Of a stretch of DNA of 10,030 bases, positions 1 to 6,719 are shown piece after piece. Location of the stretch: NCBI GenBank assembly GCA_017454585.1, contig JAFTCU010000317.1, positions 1-10,030 on the forward strand, read 5' to 3'. A program made the translations under genes and the position numbers. Under the pieces are notes generated by a model, which saw nothing but the letters and a program-made list of their open reading frames with translations, did not search any database and was not told where the DNA came from. Within the stretch, counting starts at the first letter, position 1. Every line of letters starts with the position of its first letter. This DNA is from Thermoguttaceae bacterium (GTDB lineage Bacteria > Planctomycetota > Planctomycetia > Pirellulales > Thermoguttaceae).

Positions 1-1698
1 GTCCGGGTTGAAGATCCCGCGGTCGCTCAGGCCGTCTTTCAGAAGGAGTTCGCTGACGAGCGGTTTCAGCTCGCGGCGGAGCCAGAGGCCCATTTTCTCG
101 TACGGCTGGTAGCCTTTCACGCCCAGTTTGGCGAGGATGCGCTGCTTCAAACCCGCGAATTTCTGGAAAATCGCCGGCGCGCCAATGTACGTGCCCGTGT
201 TCACGTTTTTGACCTTCAGGAAGTCACGGCGCCACTTCTTCAGGAGGAAATACTGGATCGTTTCGCCCATGCGGAAACGGGACGGAAGACGGAAAAGCGC
301 CTCCTCCAGTTCCCGGTCGAGGAACGGCAAACGGACGTTCACGAACGAGTCGAATTTTCGCATCGAGAGCGGAATTTCGCGGAAGACCCGCTGGGCGAGG
401 TAAAGCCTCCAGATTGCGTTTTCGCGCTCCGAGTCGCCGCCCACGTCATCCAACGCGGAGTTGAGCGATTTGCGGGCCATTTCCGTGCATTCCAAACGTG
501 AAATCCCGCGCAAAAGGTCGGTCTGAACACCATCGAGCATAAACGCCTGCAGGTGCTGAAACGCCCAGATCTTCGGCGAAAGCGTCCCTTCCGCCATAGA
601 TTTGCGGTCTGCTTCTTTCATCGAAAAAGCGTACGCCTTGCTCATGTGGAACAGTTCGCCGGCGTGACCACGCAGGAGGGTTTTGAGGCCCTTTTCGCGG
701 TAAAAGTTCAGAGTTGGGATCACGATGCTCGAGGAAAGGTACTGGCCGTCCGTCAGACGCACCATTTCGGTGAGCGCGTCGTCGTAATTCTGAAGGAAAT
801 CCGTGTTCAGCTCGTAATTGAAGTGGTTCGTCCCGGCCCGCTCCGCCAGCTCCGTCGCGAGCCGATGGTCGGCGCTTCCCGGAACGCCCAGCGCCACGGA
901 GGTCATTTTCCCCTGGAGTTCCGGGGGGATCATCCCCAAAACGGACCGCGCGTCCAGACCGCCCGAGAGCGAAATCCCCAGCCCGGTTTCTTCGTCATTT
1001 TCGGAGAGCGGAAAGCCTTGCGTCTGCGCCAGGACGGAGTTCCGAAACGCCTCGGCGACTTCCTCGACGGAGCTTTCGACGTTTCCGGCTTCCGGGGAAC
1101 TCATCGGGAACGTGAAGAAACGGTCCTTCGTCAGTTTCCCGGTTTCAGCCTCCCACGAGTAAAACCCGGCCGGAGGAAGGAGTTCCACGCCCTCGACGCT
1201 TGTGCGTTCGCGCAGGTATTGCCCCCACGTGAAGAAATCGACCAGGGCCTCCCGATTAAGGGACCGGCTCACGTCCGGGCACTGCAAAAGGGTTTTGATC
1301 TGCGGCGCGAAAAGAAACCCATCGGGCGTTTGAGTCCAGTAGAGCGGCCGGGTTCCGAACAAGTCACAAAAAAGAGTTAATTTACGGGCCGCCGCGTCCC
1401 AAACCGCGGCCTGGAAACGGCCATTTACCGTCGCGAGGAACGACTTGCCGCCGGTCAGAAATCCATCGAGCAGAAAATCTGCTGGGGAAACTCCGGCAGG
1501 AACGTTGAAAATCTCACCGTAGAACGCGAGGGTCGAAGTCTCGCGTGTCACGCAGTTCCCCAGCCCCGACAGACCACAGGCCGCCAGATTCTGATCAGAA
1601 ACGGCGGTTTCATACCACGGATGCAACCGGGCGAAACGAAGCATTTCGGGGAAAATTCCTGCCTTGGGGGAACCGACGAAACCTAAAATTCCTGCCAT
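1..1698 (-). CDS. Asparagine-synthetase-like protein with degenerate glutaminase domain (partial, C-terminus off left edge)
   Basis: The frame is open for 566 codons from ATG at 1698 to the window edge. An in-frame TGA about 12 codons upstream rules out an extension, and an AGGA lies about 7 bases before the ATG. Residues 1-200 resemble a class II glutamine amidotransferase domain (YGEIFN at 60-65, NGRFQAAVWD at 92-101, DLFGTRPLYW at 112-121, FAPQIKTLL at 130-138). From about 210 the synthetase domain follows, with PP-loop SGGLDAR (245-251) for ATP binding and a late VRLPFLDRELEE motif near 455-466. The family moves ammonia from glutamine onto an adenylated carboxylate. Here the N-terminus is MAGI instead of MCGI, so the catalytic Cys2 is missing, and the usual NGEIYN Asn is Tyr60. 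I infer an ammonia-dependent or repurposed amide/peptide-bond-forming enzyme. SGGLDxR is the form seen in asparagine synthase-related proteins rather than canonical AsnB. It starts 51 bases after the lactonase-TPR gene and is probably in its operon. Family assignment is strong; substrate unknown. Confidence 0.88.
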   Translation of the reverse strand, partial: MAGILGFVGSPKAGIFPEMLRFARLHPWYETAVSDQNLAACGLSGLGNCVTRETSTLAFYGEIFNVPAGVSPADFLLDGFLTGGKSFLATVNGRFQAAVWDAAARKLTLFCDLFGTRPLYWTQTPDGFLFAPQIKTLLQCPDVSRSLNREALVDFFTWGQYLRERTSVEGVELLPPAGFYSWEAETGKLTKDRFFTFPMSSPEAGNVESSVEEVAEAFRNSVLAQTQGFPLSENDEETGLGISLSGGLDARSVLGMIPPELQGKMTSVALGVPGSADHRLATELAERAGTNHFNYELNTDFLQNYDDALTEMVRLTDGQYLSSSIVIPTLNFYREKGLKTLLRGHAGELFHMSKAYAFSMKEADRKSMAEGTLSPKIWAFQHLQAFMLDGVQTDLLRGISRLECTEMARKSLNSALDDVGGDSERENAIWRLYLAQRVFREIPLSMRKFDSFVNVRLPFLDRELEEALFRLPSRFRMGETIQYFLLKKWRRDFLKVKNVNTGTYIGAPAIFQKFAGLKQRILAKLGVKGYQPYEKMGLWLRRELKPLVSELLLKDGLSDRGIFNPD

Positions 1699-1749
1699 TG
1701 CGTTTCCTGCCTTGTACGTTGGTTCAAGTCAAATGACTTCTGGAGTTCA

Positions 1750-4700
1750 TCATTGATTGTACGTTTCGGTTCTTTCCCGAATCGGTTTTTTGGCTTCGTA
1801 ATTGGCCTTTTCTTCGGCGAGTGACTCGTGGATATTCGGGTCGTTTTCTGTTTGTTTGAGCCCTTCATCAATGGTTTTCAGGGCCTGATCAAAATCACCG
1901 GTTTCCGCGTACGCAGCCGCCAGAGTGCTGATGTAAGTCGGCATAGGAGAGAGTTTCACGGCCTTTTGCGCAAGCTCGATCGCCCGTTTGCCGTCCCGGA
2001 CAGAATCATCCGGCGAAGTCGCGAGCAGCCACGCCATATTATTCAGCACCAAAACGTCGGAGTCGTCCAACTTCAGGAATTTCTCGTAGTAAACTTTTGC
2101 CTCGGGATGCTTCCCGGCCATCAGATACCAGTTTGCCACGAATTGAAGGACGTATTTCCTGGTTTCCAGGAGTTGTTTTTCTTTTTCCTCGTCGTCCTTT
2201 GAAATCGACTTCAGAGCTTTCTCAACAGCTTTTTCAGCGTCAAGACCCAGTTTCAGACCGGTCTGGTACTCCTTCTTCTGGATGTAAATGAGCGCTTCCT
2301 GAACCATAAGTTCCGCGTTTTCAGGCTCTTCCTTCAGCCGCGCGTCAATTTCTTTCAGAGCCTCGTCAACTCTGTCAAGTCCCAGCAGCGTAGCGATTTT
2401 CAAATCCCAGGCCTGCTGAGAGAAACCATTCACAGAAAGCGCCTCTGAAAAATCTTCCAGGGCTTTTTCCGGTTTTTTTACCTCTAAAAGGAGCTGGCCG
2501 CGCAAAATATACAGGTTGGAATCGAGCGAATTCTGTTCCAGAAGCAAGTTCAGGATTTCGATCGACTCTTCAATTTTCTCTTCTGAAAGTAACGCCTGAA
2601 GTTTCAGCCGTAAAAGCCCTTCATTTTCCGGATCGGTTTTCAAAAGCGGTTCTGCTTCTTTCAGAACATCGTCCCAACGTTTTTGCTCGGCAAGAATTTC
2701 GACCCGAAACGCTTGCAGTTTGAAAAGTGCCGCGGCTTTTTCCGCCTCACGCTTTTTTACCCATTCCGCAGAGCCAGGTGTTCCTTCCGAGGCGGCATTT
2801 TTCGCTTCCCCGGATTCTTCCTCGTCTTCCTCCTCGGTGGCCTGGGGGACGTTCACGTCCAGTTTCTTCAGGTCATCGATCTGCTCGTTCAGGAGTTTCA
2901 GGGCTTCGTCGTACTTCTTCGTATGGATGAAAAGCAGGAGTTTCGAGTCACGGATCTGATCCTTAAGTTTGGGATTTACCTCCACGGCCTTTTCCATATC
3001 GGCCACAGCCTTATCGGGGGCGGTATCTACCTGAGTAATCGCGCGAGCCATCAGGGATTTCGCCAGCAGTTCCGGGTAGGGGTAACTGTCTTCAACCTTC
3101 AGAGCGGAATCAATTCCCAAGTCCAGAAAATCTTTTGCTTTCGGATTCGTGATAAGGACATTCCGGGTATTATCTTTATCATCTTTGGCGGGATTGGCGT
3201 AGTGTGTCATCCACGCGCTGCAAAGGTTCAAAGTCGGTTCCTTGGGTGACCAGGCCATTGCTTTTTCCAGGTTTTTCAAAATGTTTTCCGGGATGGATTT
3301 GAGCTGACGCTGCTGTTCCTGAGATAAAGAACTGAAACGGTCGGTGAGAAAAACGGCGTGCTGAATTACTGCGCGCAGGGTCATTTCGCGCACGAAATCC
3401 TGGTTTTCTCCCTCATTCGAGCGTTTTTCCATCTCGAAACCCAACTGGATGAAATTCTGCAGGTCATCCAGAGTTTCGATCATCACGCGGGCAAGGATCA
3501 ACTCTTCCGGGAAGTGACTCGGCTTGATTTGCGGCACACGTTTCAGTGTTTTTGTCCACGGGAAATCCCCTTTTACATTCCAGTTCGGAGAAACCGGTTC
3601 GGGCTTCAGGGTTTTCAGGGATTCAAGCTCCACTTCCGCATCTTTGTATGAGATGGGGCCAAAAAGCACACAGACCGGTGAAACTGGAAGCGTTTGCTCC
3701 GAAAGAAACGTGAGTTTTCCCGTTTCGGGATGAACCTTAAAAAGCGTGACATTTTTGGAGTCCTGATTTGCCGCGATGAGGAAATTCCCGGTCGGCGAGA
3801 TAGCAAAATGACGGGGATTTTTTCCATGGACTGGTACGACTTCGCGCAAAATGAGGGTTCCATCCATCGTAACCTTGAAACATGCGATGCTTTCGTCGCC
3901 GCGATTCGAAACGTAGAGGAAATTTCCATCAGGCGTACAAGCGATTTCCGCCGGGTAGTTGGGCTTTTCTGACTTTGATTCCGGCGAAAGGGTGGAAATG
4001 GTCTGGAACGCTTCCAGAGCGCCGTTTTTACGGACTTGAAATCCCGTTACCGTACTGGCCAGTTCATTGGCGGAATAAACCGTTTTTCGGTCTGGCAGGA
4101 AACAGAGATGCCGCGGTCCGCTTCCTGATTCACACTGCGCGAATGGTGGGTCATTGGGCGTGAAGGCGCTTTTTACCGGATCAAGCTCATAAATCATGAT
4201 TCGATCCGTACCGAGGTCCGGGACGTAAAACCGGTTACCCGCCCCAAATTTTACACTGTGCGGATGAGCTTTTTCCTGCCGTTTCTCATTGGGGCCTTTC
4301 CCTTCGAGAGCCTGGCGTTGGGTTTCGGCGCCGAGCGAGTGGTCTTCCTTCAGTTGGAAAAGGGCGAAGTCCGAGGAGGAATAATTCGCCGTTAAAATAT
4401 TTTTACCGGACGGGTCCAGCGTGAGGTGACAGAGCGATTTCCCCAATTCTGAGAGTATATTCAACTCGGTCAATTTGGGAAACTCGGTCGCTTGGCTCAG
4501 GTCCGAAACACTGAACGCGGCCAGGGAGTCATATTTCTTGCCGCAAACAGCATACAAAAAATGAAAATCCTTCGAGAAAACCAGAAATCCCGGATTGGAA
4601 ACCTCTGCGGCCCGTTCCGGCTTGGAAAGTGTTTCCGCGTGTTCATTCAGAACGGATGTATAAATTCCCGGCTCTGCCGAGTCTGCATCATAGGAGCCGA

Positions 4701-4794
4701 AAAACACACGAAACTCTTCCGCAGCCACTGGCAGCAATGCGCTCAATAAAGTACCGATGAAAAGAAATGCCGATATAATACTGTTTCGTTTCAT
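1750..4794 (-). CDS. Exported lactonase-family beta-propeller fused to TPR domain
   Basis: This encodes 1014 residues. ATG 4794 (MKRNSIISAF) is preferred over an upstream TTG at 4812 because it directly begins a signal peptide (about residues 1-25, ending near PVAAE) and has GGGAG upstream, though at a rather long distance. Residues 28-380 form a complete 6-phosphogluconolactonase/carboxymuconate-cyclase type propeller (Lactonase_7/YbhE-like). Visible motifs are AHPHSV (176-181), SGPRHL (225-230), SANEL (241-245), YPAEI (280-284) and VSNRG (295-299). H179 (or H177), R228, E244 and R298 match in order and nearly in spacing the active-site residues recalled for the fungal carboxymuconate cyclase. 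Residues about 425-1014 are helical with TPR units, clearest at 760-850 and 885-990, including NNMAWLLATSPDD (918-930). An acidic linker EEEDEEE lies at 654-660. Bacterial Pgl is normally cytosolic and about 330-390 residues, so both the signal peptide and the long TPR tail are unusual. The substrate is unknown; a periplasmic scaffold or sugar-lactone hydrolase is inferred. Confidence 0.9.
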   Translation of the reverse strand: MKRNSIISAFLFIGTLLSALLPVAAEEFRVFFGSYDADSAEPGIYTSVLNEHAETLSKPERAAEVSNPGFLVFSKDFHFLYAVCGKKYDSLAAFSVSDLSQATEFPKLTELNILSELGKSLCHLTLDPSGKNILTANYSSSDFALFQLKEDHSLGAETQRQALEGKGPNEKRQEKAHPHSVKFGAGNRFYVPDLGTDRIMIYELDPVKSAFTPNDPPFAQCESGSGPRHLCFLPDRKTVYSANELASTVTGFQVRKNGALEAFQTISTLSPESKSEKPNYPAEIACTPDGNFLYVSNRGDESIACFKVTMDGTLILREVVPVHGKNPRHFAISPTGNFLIAANQDSKNVTLFKVHPETGKLTFLSEQTLPVSPVCVLFGPISYKDAEVELESLKTLKPEPVSPNWNVKGDFPWTKTLKRVPQIKPSHFPEELILARVMIETLDDLQNFIQLGFEMEKRSNEGENQDFVREMTLRAVIQHAVFLTDRFSSLSQEQQRQLKSIPENILKNLEKAMAWSPKEPTLNLCSAWMTHYANPAKDDKDNTRNVLITNPKAKDFLDLGIDSALKVEDSYPYPELLAKSLMARAITQVDTAPDKAVADMEKAVEVNPKLKDQIRDSKLLLFIHTKKYDEALKLLNEQIDDLKKLDVNVPQATEEEDEEESGEAKNAASEGTPGSAEWVKKREAEKAAALFKLQAFRVEILAEQKRWDDVLKEAEPLLKTDPENEGLLRLKLQALLSEEKIEESIEILNLLLEQNSLDSNLYILRGQLLLEVKKPEKALEDFSEALSVNGFSQQAWDLKIATLLGLDRVDEALKEIDARLKEEPENAELMVQEALIYIQKKEYQTGLKLGLDAEKAVEKALKSISKDDEEKEKQLLETRKYVLQFVANWYLMAGKHPEAKVYYEKFLKLDDSDVLVLNNMAWLLATSPDDSVRDGKRAIELAQKAVKLSPMPTYISTLAAAYAETGDFDQALKTIDEGLKQTENDPNIHESLAEEKANYEAKKPIRERTETYNQ

Positions 4795-4845
4795 TATAAG
4801 GAAATCTCCCAAAGGATTGATAGTTAAATAAAAAGGTTTTTATTA

Positions 4846-4873
4846 ATTATAGATGTTTTAGAATTTAATGCAA
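4846..4873 (-). promoter_or_regulatory. Predicted sigma70-like promoter of the lactonase-TPR gene
   Basis: Read on the minus strand, TTGCAT (4873-4868) is followed after 16 bases by a perfect TATAAT (4851-4846). This puts the transcription start near 4839 and leaves a leader of about 45 bases before ATG 4794. The -35 is only a half match to TTGACA. Support comes from the same box and spacing recurring upstream of the ABC permease at 7749-7776, both copies sharing CACCCTTGCATT. It lies just downstream of the transporter terminator, where a new promoter is expected. Confidence 0.55.
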
Positions 4874-4938
4874 GGGTGGGAACCTGGGAATTTTGGAGAT
4901 TTTTTCTGGAATCTTTCAGATTAATCGGGGTTTGAAAG

Positions 4939-4977
4939 AAACAAGGGGCCGGCTTGACGTGAAGCTGCCCCTTGTTT
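4939..4977 (-). terminator. Rho-independent terminator of the DMT-family transporter gene
   Basis: A long imperfect hairpin starts about 43 bases past the transporter stop codon. The outer arms AAACAAGGGGC / GCCCCTTGTTT (11 pairs) are extended inward by a further five pairs, one of them G-U, across a one-base bulge, closing on a six-base loop. On the minus strand the 3' arm ends in TTGTTTCTTTC, a moderately U-rich tail. The GC-rich core, position and tail fit an intrinsic terminator. The A-rich side opposite gives a weaker case for termination from the plus strand, where no gene needs it. Confidence 0.8.
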
Positions 4978-5020
4978 TCATAAACATTGAAGGTTGCACG
5001 GAAAATCAACCCCTTGGAGT

Positions 5021-6076
5021 TTACATTTTTGCACCAATAATCAGGCCGATTCCGGTCACGAAGCAGATAAACATCACAAAGAGCAGTTTCCCCGTTCCTT
5101 TCGGAGCTTCCCGGAACTCACGCCAGATGAACACGCCCCAAATCGCAGCGACAAGTGTCGCCCCTTGGCCAAGTCCGTAAGAAATGGCAGGCGAAGCCAC
5201 CCCGGAAGCGATGACGTTCAGTGTCATTCCAACCGCCCAAATGGAACCGCCGATCCAGCCCCAGAAATGTTCTTTGAAGGAACCGCGGAAGAACGCGAAC
5301 GGCGAAACCGGTTCACCTACGAACGGTTTGATCTGGAAGAACGTGACCACGAGGAAACTGCTGAGGAAAATCCCCAATGCGAACACGACGTTTGCGCTGT
5401 ACGGAGTCAATTTTCCGGCCTGAAGTACTGCGTTTTCCTGTGCCAGGTTTGCGTAGGTGAGTGCCACGGTTTCCGTTCCGACCTCCACTTTCGCCAGCGA
5501 AGCCGCAACGAAATAGTAGAAAGTACTCATTAAAACACCGCAGATGAGCGCGAGGATCAGGCCCTTGGCTTTGCTCGCTCCCGATTGTTCCGGTTTGGGA
5601 AGTTTCCCGTAAGCCAAGGCATTGATCACGATCGCGAGTGCCACGAGCCCCACGCCGCCGGCGAGAAGCGCTGGATTACCGGCCTGGTCCGCGAAGTAGT
5701 TCAACGCCACGCCGAGGATCAGCGCCAGGCCGATCCCAACCGGAAACGCAACGGCCATCCCTGAGATCGCGATTGCTGCGACGAGAAGCAGGTTCGCGAT
5801 ATTAAAAACGACACCCCCCAGGAAAGCCGAGCCAAGTGCGTTCGGAGACGCTTGTTGAATATCTGCGATAAATGAACGGCCTAATTCACCATTTGAGCCG
5901 AGCGTGAACGCGAAAATCAGGGCAGTAATCAGAACGCCCAGAACGTAGTCCCAGTAAAAAAGTTCAAAACGCCACGTTTTGCCAGCGGCTTTCTGGGCAT
6001 TTCCCCACGATCCCCAGCAGAGCATCGTGATAAAACAAAAAAGGACCGCGATCGGGTAACTTTCAAGCAAAAACAT
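5021..6076 (-). CDS. DMT-superfamily (GRP/ureide-permease-like) sugar or nucleoside transporter
   Basis: This is a 351-residue, very hydrophobic inner-membrane protein with about ten predicted transmembrane segments. I recognise it as a member of the DMT-superfamily group related to bacterial glucose/rhamnose uptake permeases and plant ureide permeases. Its opening, MFLLESYPIAVLFCFITMLCWGSW, followed by a conserved YWDYVLG, resembles both ureide permeases and Bacteroidetes proteins annotated as 'multidrug DMT transporter' or GRP sugar permease. Further family-like stretches are FIADIQQA, AFLGGVVFNIANLLLVAAI and GMAVAFPVGIGLALILG. ATG 6076 is chosen because homology begins there and GGAG lies 7 bases upstream. 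A TTG at 6121 would add 15 residues that fit nothing in the family and abut the upstream hairpin. Probably proton- or sodium-coupled uptake of a sugar, nucleoside or ureide; no catabolic gene next door fixes the substrate. Flanked by hairpins on both sides, it appears monocistronic. Confidence 0.87.
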   Translation of the reverse strand: MFLLESYPIAVLFCFITMLCWGSWGNAQKAAGKTWRFELFYWDYVLGVLITALIFAFTLGSNGELGRSFIADIQQASPNALGSAFLGGVVFNIANLLLVAAIAISGMAVAFPVGIGLALILGVALNYFADQAGNPALLAGGVGLVALAIVINALAYGKLPKPEQSGASKAKGLILALICGVLMSTFYYFVAASLAKVEVGTETVALTYANLAQENAVLQAGKLTPYSANVVFALGIFLSSFLVVTFFQIKPFVGEPVSPFAFFRGSFKEHFWGWIGGSIWAVGMTLNVIASGVASPAISYGLGQGATLVAAIWGVFIWREFREAPKGTGKLLFVMFICFVTGIGLIIGAKM

Positions 6077-6121
6077 AAAATGACTCCATAACGGTGGAAG
6101 GAAGCTGAAGGAAAAACTCAA

Positions 6122-6153
6122 AAAAAAGAATCTGGCCCACCAGATTCTTTTTT
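6122..6153 (-). terminator. Perfect 14-bp hairpin: terminator of the prepilin-like gene, possibly bidirectional
   Basis: The arms AAAAAAGAATCTGG (6122-6135) and CCAGATTCTTTTTT (6140-6153) pair perfectly around a four-base loop. Both strands end in an oligo-U run, so it can act in either direction. On the minus strand it sits 45 bases after the prepilin-like stop codon and about 46 bases before the transporter ATG. The gap from hairpin to transporter contains no good promoter, so transporter expression may depend on readthrough past this hairpin. Confidence 0.85.
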
Positions 6154-6158
6154 ATATT

Positions 6159-6168
6159 GTAAATTTAC
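6159..6168. repeat. Short perfect palindrome GTAAATTTAC
   Basis: A 10-base perfect palindrome lies between the prepilin-like stop codon and its terminator hairpin, in an AT-rich stretch. A weak -10-like TATAAA lies just past it on the minus strand. It could be an operator for a transporter promoter upstream of the hairpin, but a palindrome this short can occur by chance. Confidence 0.25.
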
Positions 6169-6197
6169 GTACTGTGTTGATTTGTTCGTGTAAAAAA

Positions 6198-6521
6198 TCA
6201 ACCACCCGGATTTTCTTCCAAATCCAAAAAGACCCGGTGCGAATTACCCGGAATAAACGGTTCAATGTAATGCGAACCGGCCGAGAAACTTGGCATTGTA
6301 TATATTATTTCGTCACCACGTCCATCATAAGAGACTTGAACTTCCGCTGACGGAGAAATAATGTAGGATTTATTATTATGCAAGATTGCGTCCGCGACTT
6401 CAGTCGTTTCAATAATTAACGAGTCGCGAATCGACGCAACAGCACCAATAATACCAACTAACAAGAGTGAGAACAGGACAATCCACTCAAAAGTGATGAC
6501 TCCTCTTTTCTTTTTTTTCAT
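6198..6521 (-). CDS. Small prepilin-like (class III signal, Flp/TadE-type) membrane protein
   Basis: This is a 107-residue protein with ATG 6521 preceded by GGAG at 7 bases. It begins with a basic leader, MKKKKRG, then VITFEW and a hydrophobic helix of about 20 residues (13-32). Taking cleavage after Gly7, Glu12 is at +5, the hallmark of prepilins processed by a TadV/PilD-type peptidase. The remaining 75 residues are polar and probably form a small extracytoplasmic domain. Similar one-helix proteins starting RG-hydrophobic-T/S-FEW are, from memory, widespread in planctomycetes and usually annotated hypothetical. No pilus assembly genes are nearby, so it is either an orphan minor pilin served by a locus elsewhere or a membrane-anchored protein using the same processing. 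The gene is visibly more AT-rich than its neighbours. It ends before the strong hairpin at 6122-6153. Confidence 0.8.
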   Translation of the reverse strand: MKKKKRGVITFEWIVLFSLLLVGIIGAVASIRDSLIIETTEVADAILHNNKSYIISPSAEVQVSYDGRGDEIIYTMPSFSAGSHYIEPFIPGNSHRVFLDLEENPGG

Positions 6522-6719
6522 TATTAAACTCCACTCTGGGGATAAATAAGAATTGCAAATTTCACTACCTTCCTGTCTATCGTAAAAAAATGTCAGAATT
6601 ATTTAGAAATAATTCAGGCTTCGTATTATTTGCTTTGTATGAATTATAAGAGGCAATTCCAGATAATTCGGAGCGCATCGTCCCCTCTACGCCCCGAAAA
6701 TTCTTCGTAATCGGAAAAC
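6522..6719. other. AT-rich intergenic region upstream of the prepilin-like gene
   Basis: About 200 bases separate the ABC permease stop from the prepilin-like start. The only structure I can support is an AT-only inverted repeat at 6596-6615. A TATAAT occurs on the minus strand at 6648-6643 but lacks a recognisable -35 at the right distance. A short minus-strand reading frame entering from the permease C-terminus (6577-6789) has no independent start context or family resemblance. Confidence 0.5.
6596..6615. repeat. AT-rich inverted repeat, possible weak terminator or operator
   Basis: GAATTATTT and AAATAATTC form perfect 9-base arms around two bases. On the minus strand the repeat is followed, after TGACA, by seven Ts, so it could be a weak intrinsic terminator for the ABC permease transcript, about 105 bases past its stop. 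With an almost GC-free stem it would be unstable, and an operator for the prepilin-like gene is equally possible. Confidence 0.35.

Noticed and set aside
553..1380. 275-codon plus-strand open frame
   Set aside because: It is antisense to the asparagine-synthetase-like gene, whose frame shows clear family motifs. The plus frame is basic, without recognisable domains, and is explained by the codon bias of the opposite strand.
1699..1749. Possible upstream start restoring Cys2 in the asparagine-synthetase-like protein
   Set aside because: Reading upstream in frame from ATG 1698 gives no Met-Cys start before an in-frame TGA, so MAGI is the true N-terminus unless there is a sequencing error.
2683..3249. 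188-codon plus-strand open frame
   Set aside because: It lies fully antisense to the TPR region of the fusion gene and has no ribosome site or family resemblance.
4824..5009. 61-codon minus-strand open frame between the lactonase-TPR and transporter genes
   Set aside because: It runs through the terminator hairpin at 4939-4977 and the predicted promoter, and has no family resemblance.
6077..6121. TTG-initiated N-terminal extension of the transporter
   Set aside because: The extra 15 residues match nothing in the family, while ATG 6076 has a good ribosome site and starts exactly where family similarity starts.
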